From positions 248,001 through 312,000 of the forward strand of contig JACYLU010000015.1 in assembly GCA_015272325.1 (NCBI GenBank): a stretch of DNA of 64,000 bases, in the 5' to 3' direction. Positions within the stretch are counted from its first letter, which is position 1; every line of letters starts with the position of its first letter. The notes under the pieces were generated by a model that had not been told where the DNA came from, did no database searches, and was given only the letters and a program-made list of their open reading frames with translations. Shown here in pieces: positions 28,294 through 37,133 of the stretch. The DNA comes from Synechococcales cyanobacterium C42_A2020_086 (GTDB lineage: Bacteria; Cyanobacteriota; Cyanobacteriia; Elainellales; Elainellaceae). Both the position numbers and the translations under genes were made by a program.

Positions 28294-29694
28294 ATGTCCC
28301 ACCAACTCCTTCCCGATCGTTCAACCGCGACTGTGCCGCAACGCCTGACATTCTCGGAAATGCTATCGCTGGGGGTCGGTCCTCTGCTGGCAATGGGGCT
28401 GTTTGTCGGGCTAGGCATCGCGGCAGGAGCGGCGGGTTCAGCGTTGATGGGGTCGCTGGTATTAGCCGGGGGTGTGGCTCTGATCAATGGGGCTAGTATT
28501 GCCCAGCTTGCGGTGGCTCAGGGGTCGCTGCCGCTCCTTGAAGGGGACGAGCCGCTGCCTCCGTTCCCGACCTTGCGCCCCTGGTTACAATTTACTGCTC
28601 ACTGGCTCTTGTTTCTATTTCGATTCACTACCGCCGCTGTAGCGGCTCTTGGTGTTGCGGGTTATGGGCTAAGCGCCGCTCGGATCGATATTGTCTGGCT
28701 GGTGCCTCTGGCGCTGTTGGTGACGCTGCTGGGGACGATAGGGGTCTGGCGCTGCTCGGCACCCCGAACGTTGGATGATGCGACAGTGAATGCGACGTCA
28801 CGAACCTTGCTGAAGCTGAGGCTAGGGTCTGTGATTGTGGCGGGGTTGGCGCTGCTGCTCTTGCTGGTGGCGGGTTGGATGTGGATGCTCCGCTTAGAAC
28901 TACCCATTGGACTCCCTAGCAGTGCTCATCCTGTAGCCTGGGTAGCGGGGTTGCAGTCCACGGCACTGCTGCTGAGTTTCTATGGAGGTTACGAGACGAT
29001 TCTGCGCCTGCCTGTCCATCCTGTGTCATCCCGCTTGTTGCCCATCGCCATTGGGCTGATCGCCGGACTCTCCTTGATCCTGTCCTTGGGGATTGCCCTA
29101 GTCGGGCTGGGTGTGGTCGGAGCACCAGTGCTGGCTAGTGCGGTCACAGCCGATGTAGCTCCGTTACTTGCCATTGTCCGTGGGCTGGGGGTACATCCAG
29201 GTTGGACCTATGGATTGGCAATTGCCGCAATTCTGGTGATGTTAACTCTGCTACTCGAGCACATTCACACCTTAGCCATTGCCCTGCCTAGCCTTGTCCA
29301 TCCGGAGTGGGTAGATTCCCTAAGCCGCAATCCAAAACGCAATCCAGACTCCCGCACTGCTCATTCTGCCTCGGCTCAATGGGCTGTTGCTCTTGTGGGT
29401 GTCGCCATTGCTTGCCTTGTGCTCGTTGGGGAGGTAGAAACCATTTGGGCATTTAGCGCCTTCACAATGTTGTTCTACAACGCCATTACACACTTCGCCG
29501 TTTTGCACCTGCCGAACGCAACTCGCCTCTATCCGCGCTGGTTGGCTGTTCTGGGGCTAGGAGTCTGCCTTGGTTTGGTAGGTTGGCTGCAATGGGATGT
29601 GTGGCTCGTGGGGTTAGGGTTGATTAGCCTCGGTTTAATTTGGCGCGGCATCAGCCAGTGGACCGATGATTCTGATGATTCTCCTGTATCCTAA
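28294..29694 (+). CDS. APC-superfamily amino acid permease-like protein
   Basis: 466 residues with about 11-12 hydrophobic segments. The first helix region LSLGVGPLLAMGLFVGLGIA imitates the broken GxGxGIF helix of APC transporters. Substrate unknown; the sequence is divergent. The C-terminus (TDDSDDSPVS) is encoded by an in-frame perfect 9-bp tandem duplication (29665-29682). Same direction as pxcA and 80 bases behind it. Confidence 0.7.
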   Translation: MSHQLLPDRSTATVPQRLTFSEMLSLGVGPLLAMGLFVGLGIAAGAAGSALMGSLVLAGGVALINGASIAQLAVAQGSLPLLEGDEPLPPFPTLRPWLQFTAHWLLFLFRFTTAAVAALGVAGYGLSAARIDIVWLVPLALLVTLLGTIGVWRCSAPRTLDDATVNATSRTLLKLRLGSVIVAGLALLLLLVAGWMWMLRLELPIGLPSSAHPVAWVAGLQSTALLLSFYGGYETILRLPVHPVSSRLLPIAIGLIAGLSLILSLGIALVGLGVVGAPVLASAVTADVAPLLAIVRGLGVHPGWTYGLAIAAILVMLTLLLEHIHTLAIALPSLVHPEWVDSLSRNPKRNPDSRTAHSASAQWAVALVGVAIACLVLVGEVETIWAFSAFTMLFYNAITHFAVLHLPNATRLYPRWLAVLGLGVCLGLVGWLQWDVWLVGLGLISLGLIWRGISQWTDDSDDSPVS

Positions 29695-29774
29695 AGCCCC
29701 GCTAGAGAGGGTACCCTAGATGAGCGCATCTAGTTTTAGACATCCGTAGATCCGCGCATCAAGGAGCATCAACT

Positions 29775-30674
29775 ATGCATAGGGCGACAGCGACCCCGAG
29801 CCACAACACGAGGTCAACTGGGTCAAGGGGTAGGTGGTCTCGGCACTACCGGATCGGTCTTGCGCTCATTTTATGGATCTTGGCAAGCGGCTTGGTCAGC
29901 TGTACCGCCTTGGTTGATCAAGCACTAGATCCTAGTATTGGCAGTCCCCATGTGCTCTTGGGCAAACCCAGTCCTGCTACCCGCTTTAATGCCAATGATT
30001 ATCTGATCGTTCGCCCACAGTATGTCCTTTCCTATAATCGGGATCATGGGATTCCCAATTGGGCTAGCTGGCAGTTAAATCAATCTTGGCTAGGGTCCCT
30101 TCCTCGCATTCCATTTCAGGCGGACCCATCGCTGCCCCAGAGTTGGTATCAAGTGCAACCAAATGATTACACCGGCAGTGGGTTTGATCGCGGGCATCTC
30201 GTCCCTGCGGCCGATCGCAACAAAACAGAAGCCGATGCCCAATCCGTCTTTTGGATGACAAACATCTTGCCGCAGGCTCCAGACAACAATCAGGGAGCGT
30301 GGGAGCAGCTCGAAAGCCACTGCCGCGCCCTAGTTCGTCAAGGCAAAGAGCTGTACATTATTGCGGGTGGGGCAGGCATAGGAGGCACAGGGATGCGCGG
30401 TCCGCAAACAACGATTGCTCGAGGCAACGTGGTGGTACCATCCAGCACGTGGAAAATTGTGGTGGTGCTGGATCGCCCCGGCTCAGGATTGGACAGTCTG
30501 ACGCCCGCGACTCCGGTGATTGCCGTGAATGTCCCCAATCGGCAGGGTATCAAAACTCAGAACTGGACTGCCTTCAAAACATCAGTGGACCAGCTAGAGC
30601 AGTTGACTGGCTACGATTTCCTTTCAGCCGTTCCAGAACCGCTGCAAGCGGAGCTAGAAGCCAAAATCGATTAG
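29775..30674 (+). CDS. Secreted DNA/RNA non-specific endonuclease, lipoprotein
   Basis: 299 residues. A basic start and hydrophobic core end in a lipobox (LVSC), so the enzyme is predicted to be lipid-anchored outside the plasma membrane. The beta-beta-alpha metal nuclease motif is DRGHLVPAADR with the catalytic His, followed by the magnesium-binding Asn region NILPQAPDNNQGAWEQLE. This matches the NucA/Serratia nuclease family. ATG 29775 follows AAGGAG. It may degrade external nucleic acid for nutrients or as a barrier. Confidence 0.93.
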   Translation: MHRATATPSHNTRSTGSRGRWSRHYRIGLALILWILASGLVSCTALVDQALDPSIGSPHVLLGKPSPATRFNANDYLIVRPQYVLSYNRDHGIPNWASWQLNQSWLGSLPRIPFQADPSLPQSWYQVQPNDYTGSGFDRGHLVPAADRNKTEADAQSVFWMTNILPQAPDNNQGAWEQLESHCRALVRQGKELYIIAGGAGIGGTGMRGPQTTIARGNVVVPSSTWKIVVVLDRPGSGLDSLTPATPVIAVNVPNRQGIKTQNWTAFKTSVDQLEQLTGYDFLSAVPEPLQAELEAKID

Positions 30675-30971
30675 CGTTAGGTCAACGCGAGCAATACCCA
30701 TCGCCCTCATCGATGAATCGTGTAAACCATGCTGCTCAGCAGCAAAAAACGCTGAACCCTAATTCCGTGCTGTAGTGGGAGTCCAGCGTTGAGCAGACCA
30801 ATTGAAAAGGCAGTGAGAAAACCGGAGCCAATTAGCGTGCAAAATTAAATGCGTCCAAACATCAAACTCTGATGAATCGGGATAGGAGTAAAAACAGGAG
30901 AGGGGCAAGCACTACGGGCAGTAATGACAGTGAACAAATGACAATAAAATGACAGTAAACAGAAGGCAGCG
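30675..30971. other. Intergenic region with inverted repeat
   Basis: About 300 bases. It contains a long imperfect inverted repeat at 30732-30796 (right arm CAGCGTTGAGCAG, left arm split by a ten-base bulge) and three imperfect ATGACAGTAAACA-like repeats at about 30923-30962. No gene or T-run terminator. Confidence 0.5.
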
Positions 30972-31295
30972 TTAGCCTACTTCAGATTCAATTTCAGGTA
31001 AAGCGCCGGTAAATGCCAATTCTGCTAGGTCTGCTAGGTCTAGAGCAGAAGTGGCGGCTGGATCGACTTGCCAACCTCGAAGCTGAGAGGCGGGCTGCCA
31101 AGCTGCCAGAAACGGCGCACAAGCAAGAGAGCAAGCTTTCCAGGTACCTTGAACGGGAACTCCTAGTTGCCTACAATGACCTCCTCGCCGCCCTTCTGTC
31201 ACATAAAACTGACAGTGCCGACAAGAAGAAACAATTTGTTGCGCGGGTCTCATAACCGTGGAATTCCCAGAGCGAATTTTCATTTTCATTTTCAT
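30972..31295 (-). CDS. Cysteine-rich conserved cyanobacterial protein
   Basis: Up to 107 residues. The central block CRHCQFYVTEGRRGGHCRQL, followed by GVPVQGTWKACSLACAPF, contains five or six Cys and a His that could bind a metal or iron-sulfur cluster. I recall this block from cyanobacterial proteins of unknown role. The start is uncertain: the first 14 residues come from a TTTTCA hexamer repeat (31277-31294) that encodes MKMKMK, and ATG 31253 (MRPAQQIV) is an equally good start. Acidic C-terminal tail. Confidence 0.7.
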   Translation of the reverse strand: MKMKMKIRSGNSTVMRPAQQIVSSCRHCQFYVTEGRRGGHCRQLGVPVQGTWKACSLACAPFLAAWQPASQLRGWQVDPAATSALDLADLAELAFTGALPEIESEVG

Positions 31296-31876
31296 CTCAG
31301 ATTTTTATTTGATTTAGGTAAAATAAGCTGACAAAACCAGATAGAGCCAGACTTTCAGCGATCCCAAAGAGAAGATAATGATTTAGATTATCTTTAGACT
31401 CCTGTTAAGCTACGGATACAATTTGCTCAAGTGAATTGTGACAAGTTCATTTTCCGTACATTCACTGTTCCTGCGGATGCAAGCGACGGGGATCGCATGG
31501 GGATCAACTGAAACAAATTGCGATCGGTAGTGAAGTAATGCTGAAGTAGATTAAGAAATGTCAGCAAAGTATCTTTCGGATGGTCTGTTTTCGTTTGGGC
31601 TTAAGATTCCTGTAAGCCCTCCTGTAGATAGCACGCCGTCTGTGCAATCGACATGAAAAATGAATGAATCAGAACAAAGCTAAGTAAAGTTGAATAAAGT
31701 TTAATTACAAATTAAAACAAGATCGAACTTCACCCCAAATCAAATCGACTTTGATGTGACTTTGATGTCGTTTTCCCCCTGAATAGAAGCAGATTTAAAC
31801 CGATGCTGCCGATTTCCGACTCGCTCTCTGACTGTTCAAATCGCTGCTGATCGTTGCTAAGTTTGAATGGTCTTTA
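31296..31876. other. Long intergenic region between two small divergent genes
   Basis: About 580 bases, AT-rich. It holds a perfect 11-bp tandem duplication (GACTTTGATGT twice, 31747-31768) and an AATGGTCT pair (31866 and 31876) across the DUF1824 start. No gene or structured RNA recognised; promoters for both neighbours should lie here. Confidence 0.45.
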
Positions 31877-32341
31877 ATGGTCTCTTTAGTTCTCCGAGTC
31901 TCTACGCCGTTTAAGCCCATGCATTCTGGTTCTATTTCGTCTTTAGAAGATGCTCATGCCCTGCTGAAACGATTTGATTGTGTACATCAGGACGCTACCT
32001 TATCCAGCATCGAGTTAGCCACGCTACGACAGGCGCTCCTGGTCCTATGCGATCACTCGGACTATCAGATCCTCGGCATCTGCGCTGACTCGCTCTCGGA
32101 AGGACAGCAGGCCCTGCAAACCTATGCTGCGGCATTGGGCTATACCATCAACCCAACATTCGCGGACATTGCCGGTCCGGTCTACATTAAGTTCAATCCC
32201 AGCACAGGTTTGTGCTACGCCAATGCCTACATAGGCGACCATCGCGGTGTGCTGGTGGCCTGTCAGTCTGCCGATGATTCGGGCATAAGTGATATTTACG
32301 GTCACCTGCCTTTGCAGTTATTCTCTGAAGCTGTTTTTTGA
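31877..32341 (+). CDS. DUF1824 family protein
   Basis: 154 residues from ATG 31877; ATG 31919 (MHSGSISSLEDA) is an alternative start. The family pattern is visible: LRQALLVLCDHSDYQILGIC, the GQQALQTYAAALGY helix, GPVYIKFNPSTGLCYANAYI and RGVLVACQS. This family is confined to cyanobacteria and plants, as I recall, with no established function. Monocistronic by context. Confidence 0.82.
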   Translation: MVSLVLRVSTPFKPMHSGSISSLEDAHALLKRFDCVHQDATLSSIELATLRQALLVLCDHSDYQILGICADSLSEGQQALQTYAAALGYTINPTFADIAGPVYIKFNPSTGLCYANAYIGDHRGVLVACQSADDSGISDIYGHLPLQLFSEAVF

Positions 32342-32607
32342 AGCTACCGACTCTCTAGCTCTCATATTTCCGCTCTGCTTGGCTATGGCGGTTTCGCTTC
32401 GGTTTGAGTAGGCATCGGTCGAGGTGCTAATCCTGGCAAACGTAATCTCCTTCCACCTGAGTCTGCGGACGCGACCCATAATCTCCTAGGATGAAGAAAG
32501 ACTAGGCATGCCGGCTTCGTGTCGTAGAAGGTCTATCTTGGGTAGCAGCAGGTTGTTTGCAGCAACACTCTAGAATAGTTAAAGCCAATTCAAGATTTCT
32601 GGGATCT

Positions 32608-33714
32608 ATGTCCGATTTTGCGTCAGTTCTAGCGGCGATTGCAGTCCTGGCTCTGCTGATTGTAGTGCATGAGTTAGGACATTTCCTGGCGGCTCGTCTC
32701 CAGGGAATTCATGTGAATCGGTTCTCGATCGGGTTCGGTCCAGTTCTGTGGAAGTATCAAGGGCGGCGAACCGAGTATGCTTTGCGGGCGTTCCCCTTGG
32801 GGGGCTTTGTTGGCTTCCCCGATGATGACCCCGATAGCCCGATTCCTCCCAACGACCCAAACCTGCTGCGCAATCGTCCGATCCTAGACCGTGCCATTGT
32901 CATTAGCGCGGGTGTACTAGCGAATTTGCTGTTTGCCTACCTCGTGTTTGTGGTGCAGTTTTCCACAGTCGGCATTCCCGAAACGTTTGATTTTCAACCG
33001 GGCGTAGTCGTGCCGCGCATTACCTCGCAAGAAGCTCCAGCCGCTCAAGCTGGAATTCGAGCTGGAGATGTGATCATAGCGGTCGATGGACAGCCGTTGG
33101 GGTCAGCCGAGCCGGCGATTCGCTCGCTGATGGATACAATTCGAGCCAAACCCAATCAGCCAGTGGAATTGCAGGTGCAGCGCGGTACACAACAGCTGGA
33201 GATCGATGTAATTCCCAAAGTGGGTGAAGATGGTACGGCTCGGATTGGGGTTGAGCTGGCGCCCAATGGTAGCATTGCTGGCTACCGACGTCCCGAGAAT
33301 CTGGCTGAGGTGTTTACCTTGGCCGCCGAGCAGTTCCAGAGCATGTTTGTGCGTACGGTGCAGGGGTTTGTTTCGCTGATTACTAACTTCTCATCGGTGG
33401 CGAATCAGGTAGCTGGTCCGGTGAAGATTGTGGAGCAGGGGGCAGGGCTAGTTTCATCAAATGCTAACAGTCTGTTTCCCTTTGCTGCCATTATTAGCAT
33501 TAATCTCGCTATTATTAATATTCTGCCTTTACCTGCGTTGGATGGAGGGCAGCTTGCCTTTCTCCTGATTGAAGGACTACGCGGCAAACCGTTGCCCAGT
33601 CGATTTCAGGAAAACGTCATGCAAACCGGGCTTGTTCTACTGCTGGGCTTAGGGATATTCTTGATCGTCCGCGATACAACGCAACTGGAGGTGTTTCAAA
33701 GGCTCTTCCAGTAA
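32608..33714 (+). CDS. rseP: RIP metalloprotease (site-2 protease)
   Basis: About 368 residues from ATG 32608. The zinc motif HELGH is at about residues 21-25 in the first membrane helix, a PDZ domain (IRAGDVIIAVDGQPLGSAEP) follows, and the third catalytic element LPALDGGQLAFL is near the C-terminus. Family members cut membrane-bound anti-sigma factors and leftover signal peptides inside the membrane. I reject the upstream in-frame start at 32557, which would add 17 residues before the first helix. nth follows after 21 bases. Confidence 0.95.
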   Translation: MSDFASVLAAIAVLALLIVVHELGHFLAARLQGIHVNRFSIGFGPVLWKYQGRRTEYALRAFPLGGFVGFPDDDPDSPIPPNDPNLLRNRPILDRAIVISAGVLANLLFAYLVFVVQFSTVGIPETFDFQPGVVVPRITSQEAPAAQAGIRAGDVIIAVDGQPLGSAEPAIRSLMDTIRAKPNQPVELQVQRGTQQLEIDVIPKVGEDGTARIGVELAPNGSIAGYRRPENLAEVFTLAAEQFQSMFVRTVQGFVSLITNFSSVANQVAGPVKIVEQGAGLVSSNANSLFPFAAIISINLAIINILPLPALDGGQLAFLLIEGLRGKPLPSRFQENVMQTGLVLLLGLGIFLIVRDTTQLEVFQRLFQ

Positions 33715-33735
33715 GCCTATTAAGGTTAGGACACT

Positions 33736-34437
33736 GTGAGTAGCACCCGCAAACTGGCTGCCCAAAAGCAGCGTGCATTGGAAATATTGGTGCGGCTGAA
33801 GCGCCTTTACCCAGAGGCACCCTGTACACTCAACTATGAGACTCCGGTTCAGCTGTTGGTAGCCACGATTCTCTCGGCGCAATGTACGGACGAGCGCGTG
33901 AATCTGGTGACGCCGGAGTTGTTTCGCCGCTTCCCAGATGCGGTAGCTTTAGCTAATGCTGAGGTTGGCGAACTAGAGCAACTCGTACGTTCAACCGGCT
34001 TCTATCGCAACAAGGCCAAGAATATCCAGGCGGCTTGTCGGCAGATCGTCAGCGACTATGGTGGGCACGTACCCAAAACCATGGAGGAATTGCTGAAATT
34101 GCCGGGTGTTGCTCGAAAAACGGCGAATGTAGTGTTAGCCCATGCCTATGGTATTCATGCCGGTGTTACGGTAGATACCCACGTGAAGCGCTTGAGTCAG
34201 CGGCTTGGTTTGACCCAGCATTCTGACCCAATCCGCATTGAACGCGATCTGATGCAGCTGCTGCCGCAGCCCGACTGGGAGAATTGGTCGATTCGGCTGA
34301 TCTATCATGGTCGAGCGGTTTGTACTGCTCGCAACCCAGCTTGCGATAGCTGCGTGCTGGCCGATCTGTGCCCTACGGCTGATCCATCCAAAGTCGTGCC
34401 TCCCCCTGTACCCAAGGTTACGTCTACACCCCTGTGA
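33736..34437 (+). CDS. nth: Endonuclease III
   Basis: 233-residue DNA glycosylase/AP lyase for oxidised pyrimidines. The helix-hairpin-helix LPGVARKTANVVLAHAYG carries the catalytic Lys, VDTHV the catalytic Asp, and C-x6-C-x2-C-x5-C near the C-terminus holds the [4Fe-4S] cluster. GTG start at 33736 with AGGA at normal distance. A 12-base stretch over the start (TAGGACACTGTG) is repeated exactly at the ictB start. Confidence 0.97.
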   Translation: MSSTRKLAAQKQRALEILVRLKRLYPEAPCTLNYETPVQLLVATILSAQCTDERVNLVTPELFRRFPDAVALANAEVGELEQLVRSTGFYRNKAKNIQAACRQIVSDYGGHVPKTMEELLKLPGVARKTANVVLAHAYGIHAGVTVDTHVKRLSQRLGLTQHSDPIRIERDLMQLLPQPDWENWSIRLIYHGRAVCTARNPACDSCVLADLCPTADPSKVVPPPVPKVTSTPL

Positions 34438-34457
34438 ATCGGGACTGGCATCCCTTT

Positions 34458-35867
34458 ATGAGTAAGCCTGCCATTATCTGCGTTGATGACGAACCCACTG
34501 TATTGGAGAGTCTCAAAATTGAACTCAAGCAAATCGTTGGTGATACCTGTTTGATTGAGACCGCTGAAAGTGCGGAAGAAGCCCTCGAATTGTTTGACGA
34601 GCTGCAAACTGATCACTATGAGGTGGCCCTCGTCTTGGCAGACCAGATTATGCCAGGCATTCGTGGCGACGAGTTTCTAGAACAAATTCATGCTCGTTCG
34701 CCCCAAACGCTGAATGTCATGATTAGCGGGCATGCTGACCTAGAAGTGCTGCGAAATGCCATTCGAGGGGCACGGTTGTATCGCTTTCTGCCTAAGCCCT
34801 GGAAGTCGGAGGAATTGCGAGCTACCGTCACTGAGGCTATGCAAAGCTACCTGCACCATCAGGAAATTACGACTCGCACGGCGCAACTGCAGCAAATCAA
34901 TCAGGAGTTGCAGCAGTCGATTGATGCCTTGAAACAAACTGAACAAGAGCTTTGGCAGCAGACACAGCGCGAACAGTCGCTGAATCGGGTGTTTCTGGCG
35001 TTTGCGATGCAGCAGTTCCAATCTCATCAGGCGGTGCAATTGCAGGTAGAAGCGTTGGAGCACCTCAATCAACTCAAGGATCGCTTTCTCAATTCCATTT
35101 CTCATGAGCTGCGCTCGCCAATTTCCAATATTCGCATGGCCACTCAAATGCTGGAGGTGCGCCTGCAGCAGTCGGGACTTGTAGAAGCGGCTGTCAACTG
35201 TGAACGCTATTTTCAGATTCTCAAGCATGAGTGCCAACGGGAGGCAGATCTCATCAACGATTTGCTGGATTTGAATCGTCTAGACACAGGTGAAGAGCCG
35301 CTGAACCTCTCGACCGTCAACCTCAAGCTCTGGATTCCCCACATCATCGAACCTTTCACAGAACGGATTGCTGAGAAACGGCAACGCTTAAGGATTAATT
35401 TGCCGCCCGACTTGCCGCCTTTTACCAGCGATCTGTCTCATCTGGAGCGCATTTTGACAGAGTTACTGGACAATGCCTGCAAGTACACCCCTGCTGGCGA
35501 ATCTATTACAATCACAGCGCAGCTTCACTCTACGACCCGCGGCTCTGCCTTTGACGGTGACCCCTCTGATGCCTGGAGTCAGCCTGCCAATCTAGGTCGC
35601 GACGCCCTGCTGTTTTCATCCCGAGCCTTTGAAACTGTACTTTCGATTAGCGTACAAAACTGCGGTATTGAAATTCCCGAGGAGGAGCGTGAGCGCATCT
35701 TCCAGCAGTTCTACCGCATTCCCAACAGCGACTTCTGGCAGCAGGGCGGCACAGGTTTGGGCTTAGCGCTGGCGCGGAAGCGAGCTGAAAAACTCCAGGG
35801 ACGCATTGACGTCAGCAGCAATTCCGGCTGCACGATTTTTACGCTAAAGCTACCCTTGAATTGGTAG
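34458..35867 (+). CDS. Response regulator-histidine kinase fusion
   Basis: About 469 residues. An N-terminal receiver domain (ICVDDEPTVL; phospho-acceptor Asp in VLADQIMPG; Lys in LPKPWKSEEL) is followed by a coiled coil (about 125-210), a HisKA domain with the phosphorylated His in SHELRSPISN, and a HATPase domain (ELLDNACKYTP, then GGTGLGLALARKRAE). The order receiver-then-kinase without a sensor domain suggests it relays signal from a separate kinase. An in-frame GTG at 34434 overlaps the nth stop as GTGA; ATG 34458 fits the domain start better. Confidence 0.9.
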   Translation: MSKPAIICVDDEPTVLESLKIELKQIVGDTCLIETAESAEEALELFDELQTDHYEVALVLADQIMPGIRGDEFLEQIHARSPQTLNVMISGHADLEVLRNAIRGARLYRFLPKPWKSEELRATVTEAMQSYLHHQEITTRTAQLQQINQELQQSIDALKQTEQELWQQTQREQSLNRVFLAFAMQQFQSHQAVQLQVEALEHLNQLKDRFLNSISHELRSPISNIRMATQMLEVRLQQSGLVEAAVNCERYFQILKHECQREADLINDLLDLNRLDTGEEPLNLSTVNLKLWIPHIIEPFTERIAEKRQRLRINLPPDLPPFTSDLSHLERILTELLDNACKYTPAGESITITAQLHSTTRGSAFDGDPSDAWSQPANLGRDALLFSSRAFETVLSISVQNCGIEIPEEERERIFQQFYRIPNSDFWQQGGTGLGLALARKRAEKLQGRIDVSSNSGCTIFTLKLPLNW

Positions 35868-35892
35868 AGGGAAGAGGGAGATTTAGGCACCG

Positions 35893-36924
35893 ATGACGAC
35901 CGTAACGCAACTGCCGATTCCAGCGCACTTCCAGCCCGATCGCGTAGGCGAGGTGTGGCGCGTTCCCTATCAGCAGCGGGCCGCCGATGCCGAAGCTTGG
36001 GCAGCCCAGCACTCGATTCCTCCGGCGGCAACCGACAGGATGCGGATCGGGCTGCTCGCCATTGATGTACAAAATACCTTTTGCATTCCCGAGTTCGAGC
36101 TGTTTGTGGGTGGTCGCTCGGGCATGGGAGCCGTTGAAGACAATATACGTCTGTGCCAGTTCATCTATCGTAATCTGGGGAGCCTCAGCCAGATTCTGCT
36201 AACGATGGACACCCACAACGCTGCCCAGATTTTCCACTCGGTGTTTTGGATCGATGCCGCAGGCCATCATCCACCCGCTATGACGATGATCTCGGTGGAG
36301 GATGTTGAGCAGGGGCGGTGGCGAGTCAACCCGGCGCTGGCCCCCAGCTTGGGACAAACCGTGGAGGAGCTACAAGCCTATGCGCTGCATTATGTGCGGC
36401 AGCTCAGCCAGGACGAGAAGTACCTGCTGACAATCTGGCCGTATCATTCCATGCTAGGCGGCATCGGTCATGCGATTGTGCCGGCGGTCGAGGAAGCCTG
36501 CTTCTTTCACAGTTTGACCCGCAGTAGCCCCACCCACTTCGAAATCAAGGGGAACAACCCGCTCACCGAAAACTACTCAGTGCTGAAGCCGGAAGTGATG
36601 CAGGACCCACAGCAGCGGGCTATCGCTCAGCCAAATACTGCCTTTTTGCAAAGCCTGCTGGAGTTTGATGCCCTGATTATCGCTGGACAGGCCAAGAGCC
36701 ACTGCGTTGCTTGGACCATCGCAGATTTGCTGAGGGAAATTCAGCTTACCGATCCGCAGTTGGCGCAAAAGGTGTATTTGTTGGAAGATTGCACGTCGCC
36801 CGTGGTGGTGCCCGGCGTAGTAGATTTTACCGAAGCAGCAGACGCTACGTTTCAGCGATTTGCAGAGGCAGGTATGACCCTTGTGCACTCAACGCAGCCC
36901 ATGGAGGAGTGGTTGCGGAGGTAG
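35893..36924 (+). CDS. Isochorismatase-family cysteine hydrolase
   Basis: 343 residues, longer than the usual 180-220 of the family. Catalytic Asp in [11 protein letters not shown] and catalytic Cys in [14 protein letters not shown]; the Lys of the triad may be in the HFEIKGNN region. Family members are nicotinamidases, isochorismatases and related amidases. The size and the long insert between Asp and Lys resemble large nicotinamidase-like proteins; the substrate cannot be fixed from sequence. Starts 25 bases after the kinase gene. Confidence 0.82.
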   Translation: MTTVTQLPIPAHFQPDRVGEVWRVPYQQRAADAEAWAAQHSIPPAATDRMRIGLLAIDVQNTFCIPEFELFVGGRSGMGAVEDNIRLCQFIYRNLGSLSQILLTMDTHNAAQIFHSVFWIDAAGHHPPAMTMISVEDVEQGRWRVNPALAPSLGQTVEELQAYALHYVRQLSQDEKYLLTIWPYHSMLGGIGHAIVPAVEEACFFHSLTRSSPTHFEIKGNNPLTENYSVLKPEVMQDPQQRAIAQPNTAFLQSLLEFDALIIAGQAKSHCVAWTIADLLREIQLTDPQLAQKVYLLEDCTSPVVVPGVVDFTEAADATFQRFAEAGMTLVHSTQPMEEWLRR

Positions 36925-37133
36925 TGCGAGCAGCATTCTGGACCAAGGGGTGAGCGAGAACTGGTTGTCGAGTCATCCTCAATCTCGTTCTATTGTATTA
37001 AGTAGAGCGCTTATAGTAAGTTTGTACTTCTCTGTGGTTCGGCCCCAGAACCGACGAGTTGCCTTACACTGATGCTCTGAGACTGGTACGCCAGGACCTA
37101 TGCTCCGAGACTTGTAATTGTTCCCCGCTGCCT

